NCBI GenBank assembly: GCA_012510445.1
Contig: JAAZIA010000045.1
Coordinates: 1-64,000, forward strand
Source of the DNA: Bacteroidales bacterium
GTDB lineage: Bacteria > Bacteroidota > Bacteroidia > Bacteroidales > UBA932
Reading direction: 5' to 3'
DNA: 64,000 bases
Part shown: positions 47,876 to 57,340 of the stretch, in pieces
Layout: every line of letters starts with the position of its first letter
Numbering within the stretch: the first letter of the stretch is position 1
Notes under the pieces: generated by a model
The model's database searches: none
What the model was told of the DNA's origin: nothing
The model's input: the letters and a program-made list of their open reading frames with translations, nothing else
Position numbers and translations under genes: made by a program

Positions 47876-50773
47876 ATGAAAAAATTTTTTAAATGGAGTG
47901 CAGCCTTTTTAGTATTAGGTGTACTCGCTGTGGGCTGTATTAAGAACGAGCCTAGCAACGGCATAGAGGCCATGCGTAATGCAAAAGCCTCTCTGTTAAG
48001 CGCTCAGGCCGAACTTGAAAAAGCCAAAGCACAGGTAGAAATTGCTCAGGCCGCTGTTTTGCAGGCCCAGGCAGGCTTAATAGATGCAAACGCAGCCATT
48101 CTTGCAGCTCAGAAAGCTGCCATAGAGGCAGAAACAGCATGGCAGAAAGCTCTTACAGAATTCCATAAGGAAGGCTGGGAAATAAGAATAAAAGAGATGG
48201 AAGAAGACCTGCGCGCCAGGCAGGCAGAAACAGATGCACTTGTTGCTGCATTTGAACTGCAAATAGCGCAAATGCAGGTAGAACTGATTAATGCACAGCG
48301 TGCTTATGAGGCCTCTCTGCTGGCTTTTGAACGTTGGAAACTAGCCAACATAGATGCTCTTGCACAAGACCTCATTGATGCTCTGGATGCTCTTACTCTT
48401 CAGATTCAAGGTATTATTTATGAGTTGGCAGAAGCACAGATTGATTTGAACTATGCCAAGGCGGAATATTTGTGGTACATTCAGGTAGAATATCCGGAAG
48501 ACATATCCCACATAAGGCAACAGTTGGAAGCCAACAAACGTCGCCTTACCTGTGAAGTGGATTACTTGGAAGGTGTTGTAGCCGCTTACGATGCCTTGTA
48601 CAACAACTACCATGGTGAACTGGACGGTATGATTGCAGAATTCCAGGATATGATTACCATGTTCCGTGCAGGAATTGCAGAAATGGAAATCAGATACATT
48701 GAACTGCAAGAAGAATATTTCTGGTTCAATGATGGTCCATTAAAAGCAGCTCTTGCAGCACTTACTAAATCAAGGAAAGTTGGTATCAAGGGCGTATTTT
48801 CCGATGGTGGCAGCGATCCCAACATCCACGTAGGAAACGGAAATTACGAAATTACTGCTCCTTGGGTAGGAACTCCCAGTATGTTTCTTATAATGAAAAG
48901 AGATATGCGTGTAATTGAAGATACACGTGCAGAGTTTAACGACCAGAATTCAGGACTCATTGAAAGAAACTTGAATGCCAAGAAAACGGCTGCAAACAAT
49001 GCGGTCAAAGCTTATGAAGATAATTGGAAAAAATGGCAGGAATACTATGACGGAGCCCGTATAGAGACAGGTCATACCGGCGCTTTGTACACTGCATGGG
49101 TAAACGCATGGAACGCGTGGGATGCAGACATGAAAGACTACAACGCCCACCTGAACACGTATGACAAGATGTATACAGAGGCCGAAAAATTGATAAGGCT
49201 CTTTATGAAATACATGAACGGTTTTCTGAATGAAGGCAACCTCACAGTTCCCGGAAGTGCTACTATTTCAGAGATTTTAGGTGGAATTGACTTTAACGCA
49301 GGCACCCTGGCTCAATATGTATTTGGCGTAAACGCACAGGCGTTCATAGACGTTGTGAATACCATCATAGGCCTGATTAACCTGCCTACAGAAATTGATG
49401 CTATTGTAACGCAGCTGAAAGGCCTTATGGACGGAACTCACCACGACGGATATCCTCCTTTCTGGGAGCACGCCACTGCTTGGACATACAAACCTACTCC
49501 TGTAGTATACGGAGACATCATGCGTAGCGTTTACAGCAGACAAGATAGAGAGCTTACGCAAATCACTACCAATGACTGGTATTCATGGCTGTTCCTATAT
49601 TGGCTGTTTGAAAACAGAACCGTTGAACTGGGTCTGGATGGACCTAATGGAGGTCCTGTAATTACCATAAATCCGGCTCCCTACACAGATGCTGCAGAAC
49701 AGGTACTGTATGACTTCTTTGGAAAATTAAACAAAGCCAAATATGACGCCTATATGGTTGGTACTTCTACAGCAGCTATTGAAAAAGCCGTTAAGGCCTA
49801 TTACGATGCAGTAGAAGGATTGGGAGATCTTGAAACAAAAATGTTCCGTCCTTTCAATAGGGAGTGGTTTGCTTATAAAGGAGCCGCTAAATTTGAACGG
49901 AGCGATGTGGTTTATACAGTAAAACCTGCCTTGACAGGAATTAAACCGACTCCTTCCACCTATACACCTATAGCGTATAACGATTCGCTTCTCCTGAATG
50001 AAGAGCAACCCGATCCAATAAATGTAAACAATTTCTTCTTTGTTCTGGAAGCCTATAAAGATCAAACAGGCCCCATTCCGTCACTTGACTTTGACATTAC
50101 TTATTTGGACAAATACTGCAACCTGTGGGTTGAATATGCAGCACTGTTGGCTGCTGGTGAAGATTGCGGTAAGCAGTGGTCCCAGTGGGTAGGTGATATG
50201 AGGCTCTGGAAATGGGCAGATAGAGCTACTTATTCCAGTGGTCACTATTTCTACGCCATCTATCTGGACCGCGATTACAGGGCGTATCAAGATACCTGGG
50301 ACCGTGTGGATAATGGCGAATACGCCGCTCTCTATGACAAGATTCAAGAACTGTACGACACAGAGTGGGCAAAATATGAAGATGCACAAGATCTTGCCGA
50401 TGAACTGCAAGACCAAGCAGATGAGCTTGACGACGAATTAGATTATATTGAAGCAATGATTCCCACGTATGAGCTCCTTATTGTATACTACGAGGGCTGG
50501 ATTGCTCAGGCACAATGGGCACACAACGGAGGCAACGTGGCAAATGACGGATTGCTGAGTGCGTGGAATAAAGCAAAACACCGCTTGATTGCCAGACAGA
50601 ACGAGCTGAACAGAGTACTAACAGCTCTTGAGATTCTGGATCAAGAATTCCTTAACGAAGCTCCCTTGTTCTTAGCAGAAATTGAAGCTATCCTGGATAG
50701 AATTGAAACTCTGCAGAAGCAGATGGAAGCTTTAGAAAAGTTACGTGATAAACTGCTGGCAGAATATCTATAA
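47876..50773 (+). CDS. Large coiled-coil lipoprotein, unknown function
   Basis: 965 aa; lipobox LAVGC; long Ala/Glu-rich heptad region at the N-terminus and another coiled coil at the C-terminus; Trp/Tyr-rich middle. Confidence 0.85.
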   Translation: MKKFFKWSAAFLVLGVLAVGCIKNEPSNGIEAMRNAKASLLSAQAELEKAKAQVEIAQAAVLQAQAGLIDANAAILAAQKAAIEAETAWQKALTEFHKEGWEIRIKEMEEDLRARQAETDALVAAFELQIAQMQVELINAQRAYEASLLAFERWKLANIDALAQDLIDALDALTLQIQGIIYELAEAQIDLNYAKAEYLWYIQVEYPEDISHIRQQLEANKRRLTCEVDYLEGVVAAYDALYNNYHGELDGMIAEFQDMITMFRAGIAEMEIRYIELQEEYFWFNDGPLKAALAALTKSRKVGIKGVFSDGGSDPNIHVGNGNYEITAPWVGTPSMFLIMKRDMRVIEDTRAEFNDQNSGLIERNLNAKKTAANNAVKAYEDNWKKWQEYYDGARIETGHTGALYTAWVNAWNAWDADMKDYNAHLNTYDKMYTEAEKLIRLFMKYMNGFLNEGNLTVPGSATISEILGGIDFNAGTLAQYVFGVNAQAFIDVVNTIIGLINLPTEIDAIVTQLKGLMDGTHHDGYPPFWEHATAWTYKPTPVVYGDIMRSVYSRQDRELTQITTNDWYSWLFLYWLFENRTVELGLDGPNGGPVITINPAPYTDAAEQVLYDFFGKLNKAKYDAYMVGTSTAAIEKAVKAYYDAVEGLGDLETKMFRPFNREWFAYKGAAKFERSDVVYTVKPALTGIKPTPSTYTPIAYNDSLLLNEEQPDPINVNNFFFVLEAYKDQTGPIPSLDFDITYLDKYCNLWVEYAALLAAGEDCGKQWSQWVGDMRLWKWADRATYSSGHYFYAIYLDRDYRAYQDTWDRVDNGEYAALYDKIQELYDTEWAKYEDAQDLADELQDQADELDDELDYIEAMIPTYELLIVYYEGWIAQAQWAHNGGNVANDGLLSAWNKAKHRLIARQNELNRVLTALEILDQEFLNEAPLFLAEIEAILDRIETLQKQMEALEKLRDKLLAEYL

Positions 50774-50787
50774 CATACGGATAAGAT

Positions 50788-51651
50788 TTGCGTATAATGA
50801 TTAAAAAACTTAGCATATTTCTGATAGCTGTTCTAACGGTTGCGTCTTTAGGGGCGCAACCGGCGGAACGCTCCGGAAGTGCTGTATATGCTCCGCGTGC
50901 AGGGCAAGTGCAAGTCTCTGCGGTGTTGGGAAGCAGTCTGTATTTTGAATTCCTGGATAACCTCACGCCCTTGTTGCCCGGCTACTTGCCCGGTGATGAA
51001 TTAGGTATAGACCCTATGGGGTACTCAGTGGGGTATTACCTGCAAATGGGAAGTCTGAATAAAAATTCAGCAGCCAATATTGCCGGAATTCAAGCCAAAC
51101 TGTTTTTGACAAACCGCTTGGCAGTGCACTCTATGTTTGCTATGCAAATAGATGTCACCCCGCAACGCGATTATATAGAAGGCATAGATCTGGATAGTCA
51201 GGGATTACTGGATCTGGGGGGCATACAGTGGGTTGAAGGCAGACTGACCAACAAATACCTTGTAAATGTTGGAGCAGATTACTACTTCAACAACTGTAAC
51301 GGCAGGCTGTTTCCCTACGTTGGTGTGCTGGGAGGTTTCCAACACGCCAGGGTACAAGCCTACCTTCCCTATACCGGGATAGAAATTCCGGTAGGGAGTG
51401 GCCAAACAGACCCCATTGAACTCTATGCACTAGACAGACGTGCCGGAGAAGCATATGCAATATCCGGAGCCATTACGGCCGGCGTGGAATACAATTTCCT
51501 TCCCGGTATGAACATAGCTCTTGAGGTACGCCCTTTCAATTATTACTATTCAGCAGTCCGTATGTATGCAGATGGCCAAGAATTTAATGCCTATGAAATG
51601 CAATTTAAATTCTTTGCTTTTCCGCAACTGAAGATAGGATTCCGTTTTTAG
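50788..51651 (+). CDS. Outer membrane beta-barrel protein
   Basis: 287 aa (start may be MIKKLSIF at 50797); signal peptide; alternating strands; ends KIGFRF. Confidence 0.75.
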   Translation: MRIMIKKLSIFLIAVLTVASLGAQPAERSGSAVYAPRAGQVQVSAVLGSSLYFEFLDNLTPLLPGYLPGDELGIDPMGYSVGYYLQMGSLNKNSAANIAGIQAKLFLTNRLAVHSMFAMQIDVTPQRDYIEGIDLDSQGLLDLGGIQWVEGRLTNKYLVNVGADYYFNNCNGRLFPYVGVLGGFQHARVQAYLPYTGIEIPVGSGQTDPIELYALDRRAGEAYAISGAITAGVEYNFLPGMNIALEVRPFNYYYSAVRMYADGQEFNAYEMQFKFFAFPQLKIGFRF

Positions 51652-51673
51652 TAATCATTGAATATTCTTATAG

Positions 51674-51703
51674 AACCGCTCCTGCAAAGGGCGGTTTTTT
51701 TTT
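51674..51703 (+). terminator. Rho-independent terminator
   Basis: AACCGC-tcctgcaaagg-GCGGTT followed by a T-tract. Confidence 0.8.
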
Positions 51704-51705
51704 AT

Positions 51706-51713
51706 TACCTTTG
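51706..51713 (+). promoter_or_regulatory. -7 element TACCTTTG upstream of the small lipoprotein gene
   Basis: Consensus match 20 nt upstream of ATG 51733. Confidence 0.6.
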
Positions 51714-51732
51714 TAGCTCAAACAGAACATAT

Positions 51733-52242
51733 ATGAAAAAAATGGTAGTACTGGCTCTGCTTATAGCAGGGATCACAGCTTGCAAGAGTACGGCAAACGT
51801 TCCTCATCTGAATGTAGAATTGCCCAAATCTTTGAAAGAAAATAAAGAACTCAAAGAATTTGTGTTGGAAGCACAGAAAGAAGCCAATGAGCTGGCGGTC
51901 GGTTGTGTTAAAATGCATGCAGAAGCGCTTCCTTTTCTGGAGGCAGATTTTGATGCATTAGATGAAAAACAACAAGTAGCCTTGGTGAAGCTGGATTATG
52001 ATTACGTAGAAATGTGGTATAACTTCAACGTTAAATCTACAACAAGGGCTTTTAAAATCATGCAATACATGCAGGACAAGAGCCGATTGCCCCAAGAAAT
52101 CGCAGACCTGGGGAAAACTATGGCGGTTGTAAATCAATTTGTACAGGAATTGAAAGATACGTACGGAGAAGACCTTAGGTTAGATCCGTATCCGGTGACA
52201 GATCCGGAGTCTGAAGTTCCGGAGTTGTTGGAAGTAGAATAG
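51733..52242 (+). CDS. Hypothetical lipoprotein
   Basis: Start trimmed to MKKMVVLALLIAGITAC (lipobox); 169 aa. Confidence 0.75.
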   Translation: MKKMVVLALLIAGITACKSTANVPHLNVELPKSLKENKELKEFVLEAQKEANELAVGCVKMHAEALPFLEADFDALDEKQQVALVKLDYDYVEMWYNFNVKSTTRAFKIMQYMQDKSRLPQEIADLGKTMAVVNQFVQELKDTYGEDLRLDPYPVTDPESEVPELLEVE

Positions 52243-52814
52243 TGGTTCTGGTTTCAGATAAAATTATAGTCAGCGAAAGTGTGCTTACTGAATACTTTTG
52301 CTGCCATCCCGCACTTTGTAAAGGTTTTTGCTGCGTGGAAGGAGATAGCGGAGCCCCTCTCACCCCGGAAGAATGTGTTTTACTGGATGCAGAATGGCCA
52401 CGTTTTGCACATTATATGCAACCCAGTGGTATAGAAACCATTAAGCGTCAAGGTGCCTGGGTTATAGATGTTGAAGAAGATGCCGTTACTCCACTGATAG
52501 ACAAAGGAGAGTGTGCCTATGCCTATTTTAACGACAGCGGCACTTGTATGTGTGCCATAGAAAAACATTGGACAGTACACCAAGCTCCTTTGCGCAAACC
52601 CAACTCCTGTTGGCTGTATCCCATACGGGTACAGAAATTATCTAACGGGTCTATAGGTCTTAATTACCACCGCTGGCATTTATGTCAACCGGCCAGAGAG
52701 TTGGGTACAGAGAAAAAAATGCGTGTCTTCGAATTTTGCAAAGAACCTCTTATTCATTGTTTTGGAGAAAAGGTATATCGCGCCATTACTATGGCTGCAG
52801 ACAATTCTCTATAA
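52242..52814 (+). CDS. DUF3109 family Cys-rich protein
   Basis: 190 aa, GTG start; FCCHPALCKGFCCVEGDSGAPL, CAYAYF..GTCMCAIEK, CWLYPIRV. Confidence 0.85.
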   Translation: MVLVSDKIIVSESVLTEYFCCHPALCKGFCCVEGDSGAPLTPEECVLLDAEWPRFAHYMQPSGIETIKRQGAWVIDVEEDAVTPLIDKGECAYAYFNDSGTCMCAIEKHWTVHQAPLRKPNSCWLYPIRVQKLSNGSIGLNYHRWHLCQPARELGTEKKMRVFEFCKEPLIHCFGEKVYRAITMAADNSL

Positions 52815-53907
52815 TACGGTCGGCTATAAAGAATAAAGACGGAGGGATGAGTATTCGTTCATCTTCTTGAATGAGCACTCCTTCTCTCATTAGTGAATCT
52901 ATTCGGGAAAGGAACACTTCTACGGCACGGCGGCCTTTGCGAGCCTCCAGTTGTTCCAGTGAAAAACCGGCAGTAGTACGCAATTGCAACATTATCCACT
53001 CGTTAGATACATTGCGACGGGTAAGGTAATCGTGCCTGCGGTAGGGTCTTCTTTTACGCAATCCGTTCATATATTTACTTATATGATATACATTGGCGTA
53101 CCTGTTACGTCCGTTAAAGGAATGTGCAGAGGGTCCCAACCCCAAGTAAGGTATGCGTTGCCAGTACCGGCTGTTATGTATGGCTTCTTTTCCCGGACGG
53201 CAAAAACTGGAAATTTCATACTGTTTGTACCCGTGGGTTTTCAACGTTCCTTGTAAAAAAGTATATTGTGCAAAACAAGTGTCTTCCGAGGGAAGAGTGG
53301 CTTGTTGTTCCCACAAACTGGGAGGATCCAAAGAGAGCTGATAAGCCGATATATGCTCCGGTGCCAGTTCAATGGCTTGATGTAGGGTTGCCTCCCACTG
53401 CTCCATAGAAAGGTCCGGGAATCCAAAAAGCAGGTCAATGTTAATGTTTCGGAACCCGGCCTGGCGTGCAGTCCATACTGCCTCTATAGCTTGACGGGCT
53501 GTGTGTCTTCTGTTCATGGCCGCTAAGTGGTCATCATGGAAAGACTGAATACCTATGCTCAATCGGTTAATTCCCATTTCCAGCCACGCCTTACAATATT
53601 CCGGTGATATATCGCACGGGTTGGCCTCTATGGTAACTTCTGTTATTTCATTACCAAAAGACTTTATGTCATCAAGAATTTGTTGCATAAAGGGTTGTAG
53701 TTCTTCTAACGGACAAAGGCTGGGAGTTCCACCACCTATATATAAGGTTTGGTTTTTGCTTAACAAAGGAAGCCACTTGTCACGCTCCAAAAGCCATTCT
53801 TTTCTAATGGCATGCATGACATCGGGAATGAAAGTAAGTTTTGTACTGGAATAAAAACTGCAATAAGAACAAAAGCTTTTGCAAAAGGGGAAATGAATGT
53901 AAATCAA
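52789..53907 (-). CDS. hemW: Radical SAM HemW-like protein
   Basis: 372 aa; IYIHFPFCKSFCSYCSFYS (CxxxCxxC), LYIGGGTPSLC, NRLSIGIQSFHDDHLAAMNRRH. Confidence 0.93.
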   Translation of the reverse strand: MIYIHFPFCKSFCSYCSFYSSTKLTFIPDVMHAIRKEWLLERDKWLPLLSKNQTLYIGGGTPSLCPLEELQPFMQQILDDIKSFGNEITEVTIEANPCDISPEYCKAWLEMGINRLSIGIQSFHDDHLAAMNRRHTARQAIEAVWTARQAGFRNINIDLLFGFPDLSMEQWEATLHQAIELAPEHISAYQLSLDPPSLWEQQATLPSEDTCFAQYTFLQGTLKTHGYKQYEISSFCRPGKEAIHNSRYWQRIPYLGLGPSAHSFNGRNRYANVYHISKYMNGLRKRRPYRRHDYLTRRNVSNEWIMLQLRTTAGFSLEQLEARKGRRAVEVFLSRIDSLMREGVLIQEDERILIPPSLFFIADRIIENCLQP

Positions 53908-53919
53908 AATATTAATTAA

Positions 53920-54777
53920 TTAACGTAATAGAATATCCGCTGTCCCAATTTTACCGTCTACCGTATAGAGCTCTGCTGTATAAACGCCGCGAAGGAAACC
54001 AACACCTCCAAAAAAGATGCAAAATTCTACTTCGGCTCCCTGATAATCAATTTCACGTACTGCAGAATAAATAAGCTGTTCTCCGGCGGCATTAAAGACA
54101 CCTTGATCCGGGTTGGTCAGTAAAATACCATCCGGTCCTTTAATACGCAGGTAAATGTATCTGGGTCCTTTAGGAGCAATAGCGTTTTCTATAAGGCTTC
54201 CACAGACCTTAAGTTTTGAGATGCGGCTGGAACGTTCAGACTCCCTTCCTGTTTCTGTGATTCCGGTCATAACAAAATCTCGTCCCTTCAGTTGCGCCCC
54301 AATCTCTACCTGACGGGCGTATTCTTCTGTTGTGGTCTGAAGCTCCTGATACTGTCTGGTGGCGCGTGTGGCTTCTTCCCGAGCTTGTGTTGCGTCTTTA
54401 CGCAATACCAAGGTTAGCGTGTTAAGGGAGTCTATCTGGTGTATGTAACTGCGCATGATGCTACGCAAGGTTCCCAATTCCCTTTCGTATTCACGCATGC
54501 GAGTGCGATTGGTAGCTTCTGTTTTATTTATACGCTCAATGAGCTGGTCTATTTTCTCTTTTTCTTCCATAAGTCGCAGGTTTAGCGTATCGTTGGTAGT
54601 GCTCAAAGAGTCGTATTCTGAACGCAGCCGGACCATTTGTTGCGTAAGGTCATCTTTTTCCAGATTTAGTTCTTTGATCACACCACCGCGATCAATCCAA
54701 ATCCAGGCAAGGGCTCCTGCCAGTAGTACGGCTAAGGAGGCCAGTACAATGACAATGGTTTTGAGTTGTTTTTCCAT
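53920..54777 (-). CDS. Hypothetical membrane-anchored coiled-coil protein
   Basis: From MEKQLKTIVIVLASLAVLLAGALAWIWI; TM, coiled coil, beta-rich C-terminus. Confidence 0.75.
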   Translation of the reverse strand: MEKQLKTIVIVLASLAVLLAGALAWIWIDRGGVIKELNLEKDDLTQQMVRLRSEYDSLSTTNDTLNLRLMEEKEKIDQLIERINKTEATNRTRMREYERELGTLRSIMRSYIHQIDSLNTLTLVLRKDATQAREEATRATRQYQELQTTTEEYARQVEIGAQLKGRDFVMTGITETGRESERSSRISKLKVCGSLIENAIAPKGPRYIYLRIKGPDGILLTNPDQGVFNAAGEQLIYSAVREIDYQGAEVEFCIFFGGVGFLRGVYTAELYTVDGKIGTADILLR

Positions 54778-54798
54778 AAGTGAAAATATTAGTTCATA

Positions 54799-54826
54799 CA
54801 AAAGTAGTAAAAAAGCAGTACATTTG
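54799..54826. promoter_or_regulatory. Divergent paired -7 elements (CAAAAGTA-N12-TACATTTG)
   Basis: Between two divergent hypothetical genes. Confidence 0.65.
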
Positions 54827-54852
54827 TTTAGTTAACTTAATGAATACATACT

Positions 54853-55338
54853 ATGAAAGGCTTTCGTGCATGGGTATACTTACGCCGTGTAGCTAAGTAT
54901 ATTCTTTTTTATACTCTTTTTATCTTGGCTCTGTTGGCTATTGTTTATTTTACAACAAAAGACCCGTCTATTACTTTTAAAGAACTGATTTCTCCCCAAA
55001 GTAGGAAAGATCTGATTTTGCTTATCATTGCCTTTTCTGCTGTGTATCCGTTTATAGGATTTGTCAAAAAAGATGTACACGTTAATAAATTTACAGAAGA
55101 AGACAAAGAAAAAGTTTGTCATATGGCTGCCGAGGCAGGGTTCTTTTTGGTTTCAGATGAAAACGGGCAAATGATCTTTAAGGCACGTCGTTTTGGCATG
55201 CGGTTATTCCGTGTTTTTGAAGATAAGATAACGTTGGATTACCATGAAAACCCACTTGTTATGGATGGCATGCGCCGTGATGTTCAGCGCATTGCACGTC
55301 ATATGGAATACTACTTTAGGCAAGTAGAGAAGGAATAA
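54853..55338 (+). CDS. Hypothetical membrane protein
   Basis: 161 aa; two N-terminal TM segments. Confidence 0.7.
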   Translation: MKGFRAWVYLRRVAKYILFYTLFILALLAIVYFTTKDPSITFKELISPQSRKDLILLIIAFSAVYPFIGFVKKDVHVNKFTEEDKEKVCHMAAEAGFFLVSDENGQMIFKARRFGMRLFRVFEDKITLDYHENPLVMDGMRRDVQRIARHMEYYFRQVEKE

Positions 55339-55978
55339 ACAGGCAACGTAGTACAATCAGCGAAAAAACGGCAAACAATACGGTAGAATATACAAGAGCT
55401 AAGGCTCGCCATATGGGTAACAAACGTTTGTTGCTTAATCCCAGGGTCTGGAAAGCAGACCAAAAACCGTGGTTAATGTGTAACCATAAGGCTGTAAACC
55501 AAATGAAATAACAAACTGCCATAAGGGGAGTTCCCAAGTGATGAGTTACTAAAACGTAACCGTTTTGAGGATCTTGCCCCGTCCATTGTTTCCATTGCAT
55601 TTTTGTCCAGAACTGAGACAAATGCAACACTAGGAAACCTAAAATGATAATCCCCAAGATCAACATATTGCGCGAGGTCCAATGTCCAAATCCCAAGCCA
55701 CGTGACTTATGTCCCCCGGCATAGCTTGCCGGGCCCCGAGCTTTTCTGTTGATGAGGGTCAGCCAAAGAGACATTCCAATATGCAGCAGAAAACCTAACG
55801 CAAGGACAGGGACCATTACTTGTATAAAAGGGTTGGTTCCCATAAAGTGTGTTACAGTATCGTACGCTTCTTTTCCCCAAAGTAAGGAACTGTTGGCTGT
55901 TGCATGGAGCGTTAAAAACAGGATTAAAAACAACCCCGTAAGGCTCATGGTCACTTTTTTAAGAATGGATGATATCAT
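55316..55978 (-). CDS. sdhC: Succinate dehydrogenase/fumarate reductase cytochrome b subunit
   Basis: Start trimmed to MISSILKKVTMSLTGLFLILFLTLHA; about five TMs with conserved His (LHA, LLHIGM, LHLSQF, HHLGTP, HINHGFWSAFQTLG). Confidence 0.92.
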   Translation of the reverse strand: MISSILKKVTMSLTGLFLILFLTLHATANSSLLWGKEAYDTVTHFMGTNPFIQVMVPVLALGFLLHIGMSLWLTLINRKARGPASYAGGHKSRGLGFGHWTSRNMLILGIIILGFLVLHLSQFWTKMQWKQWTGQDPQNGYVLVTHHLGTPLMAVCYFIWFTALWLHINHGFWSAFQTLGLSNKRLLPIWRALALVYSTVLFAVFSLIVLRCLFIPSLLA

Positions 55979-55997
55979 GTTGAACGGCTCTGTAAGG

Positions 55998-56027
55998 CAA
56001 AGATACACGGAATTTTATATATCTTTG
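55998..56027. promoter_or_regulatory. Divergent paired -7 elements (CAAAGATA-N14-TATCTTTG)
   Basis: Between sdhC and pyrH. Confidence 0.7.
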
Positions 56028-56048
56028 TGTACCATCAACAGTTAACGT

Positions 56049-56753
56049 ATGAAGTATTCTTCCATTTTATTAAAACTGAGCGGTGAAAGCTTGGGCGGAA
56101 AAGAAGGACAGGGGTTGGACCCTGCTACGTTGCAAAGTTATGCAAAAGACATTGAGTCTCTTGTGAAAAAAGGAGTGCGGGTGGCCGTTGTGGTTGGCGG
56201 AGGGAATATTTTCCGTGGACTGCAGGGAACAGGCAAAGGGATGGATCGCGTACACGGAGATCAAATGGGTATGCTGGCCACTACCATCAACAGCCTGGCT
56301 TTGGCAGGTGCTCTGCATGATTGCGGGTTGAAGGCCTTAGTATATTCGGCTACACTTATGCCTGCTGTAGCCGCGTATTACCGCAGAGACCAGGTAAAGG
56401 AACAAATGGACAATGGAACCGTTGTTTTGTTGTCCGGCGGCACAGGCAACCCGTTCTTTACTACAGATTCTGCAGCTGCTCTGCGTGCTGTAGAACTGGG
56501 GGTAGATGCCGTATTTAAAGGAACACGGGTAGATGGGGTGTATAGTGCAGACCCGGAAAAAGATCCCCTGGCCACCAAGTATGATACGCTTAGCTTTGAT
56601 GAGGTTTTGCAAAAAGAATTAAAGGTTATGGATAGTACGGCCTTTACTTTATGCAGGGAAAACCATATGCCCGTTGTGGTATTTAATATGAACGTCCCCG
56701 GTAACCTAATTAAGGTAATAAACGGGGAGCCTATAGGAACAATAGTAAAATAA
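56049..56753 (+). CDS. pyrH: UMP kinase
   Basis: 234 aa; ILLKLSGESLGG, VVGGGNIFRG, GTGNPFFTTDSAAALRA. Confidence 0.97.
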   Translation: MKYSSILLKLSGESLGGKEGQGLDPATLQSYAKDIESLVKKGVRVAVVVGGGNIFRGLQGTGKGMDRVHGDQMGMLATTINSLALAGALHDCGLKALVYSATLMPAVAAYYRRDQVKEQMDNGTVVLLSGGTGNPFFTTDSAAALRAVELGVDAVFKGTRVDGVYSADPEKDPLATKYDTLSFDEVLQKELKVMDSTAFTLCRENHMPVVVFNMNVPGNLIKVINGEPIGTIVK

Positions 56754-56762
56754 CAATACAAT

Positions 56763-57329
56763 ATGGAAATTAGTGATGCACAAATGGTACTGGAAATGGC
56801 CAGAGAGAAGATGACAAAAACAGTAGAGTACCTGGAAAACGAACTGGCCACTTACAGGGTAGGGAAAGCCAATCCTGCTATTTTTTCCGGAGTGACCGTA
56901 GAGTATTACGGTACGCCTACGCCTTTGGCACAAGTCTCTAGTATTTCTGTTCCCGATGCCAGAACCATGATCATTCAACCTTGGGAAAAAACCTTGATAC
57001 CTCTTATAGAAAAAGCCATTATGGCTGCTAATCTGGGGTTTACTCCGCAAAACAACGGAGAGGTTATTCGTATTTTAGTACCTCCGTTAACGGAAGAACG
57101 TCGTAAAGAATTGGTGAAAAGAGCCCGGGCAGAAGGAGAAAATGCTCGAATAAGCATTCGTAATGCACGTCGCGATGGGGTGGACCAGCTTAAAAAGTAT
57201 CAAAAAGAAGGTCTTTCAGAAGATACTGTTAAAGACACAGAAGGTTTAATACAAAAAGAAGTAGATGCTTTTTCCAAACAAATAGAAGAAATTCTAGTAG
57301 CTAAGGAAAAAGAAATTATGACTGTGTAA
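56763..57329 (+). CDS. frr: Ribosome recycling factor
   Basis: 188 aa; YRVGKANPAIFSGVTVEYYGTPTPLAQVSSISVPDARTMIIQPW. Confidence 0.97.
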   Translation: MEISDAQMVLEMAREKMTKTVEYLENELATYRVGKANPAIFSGVTVEYYGTPTPLAQVSSISVPDARTMIIQPWEKTLIPLIEKAIMAANLGFTPQNNGEVIRILVPPLTEERRKELVKRARAEGENARISIRNARRDGVDQLKKYQKEGLSEDTVKDTEGLIQKEVDAFSKQIEEILVAKEKEIMTV

Positions 57330-57340
57330 GCCTAAAGGAA

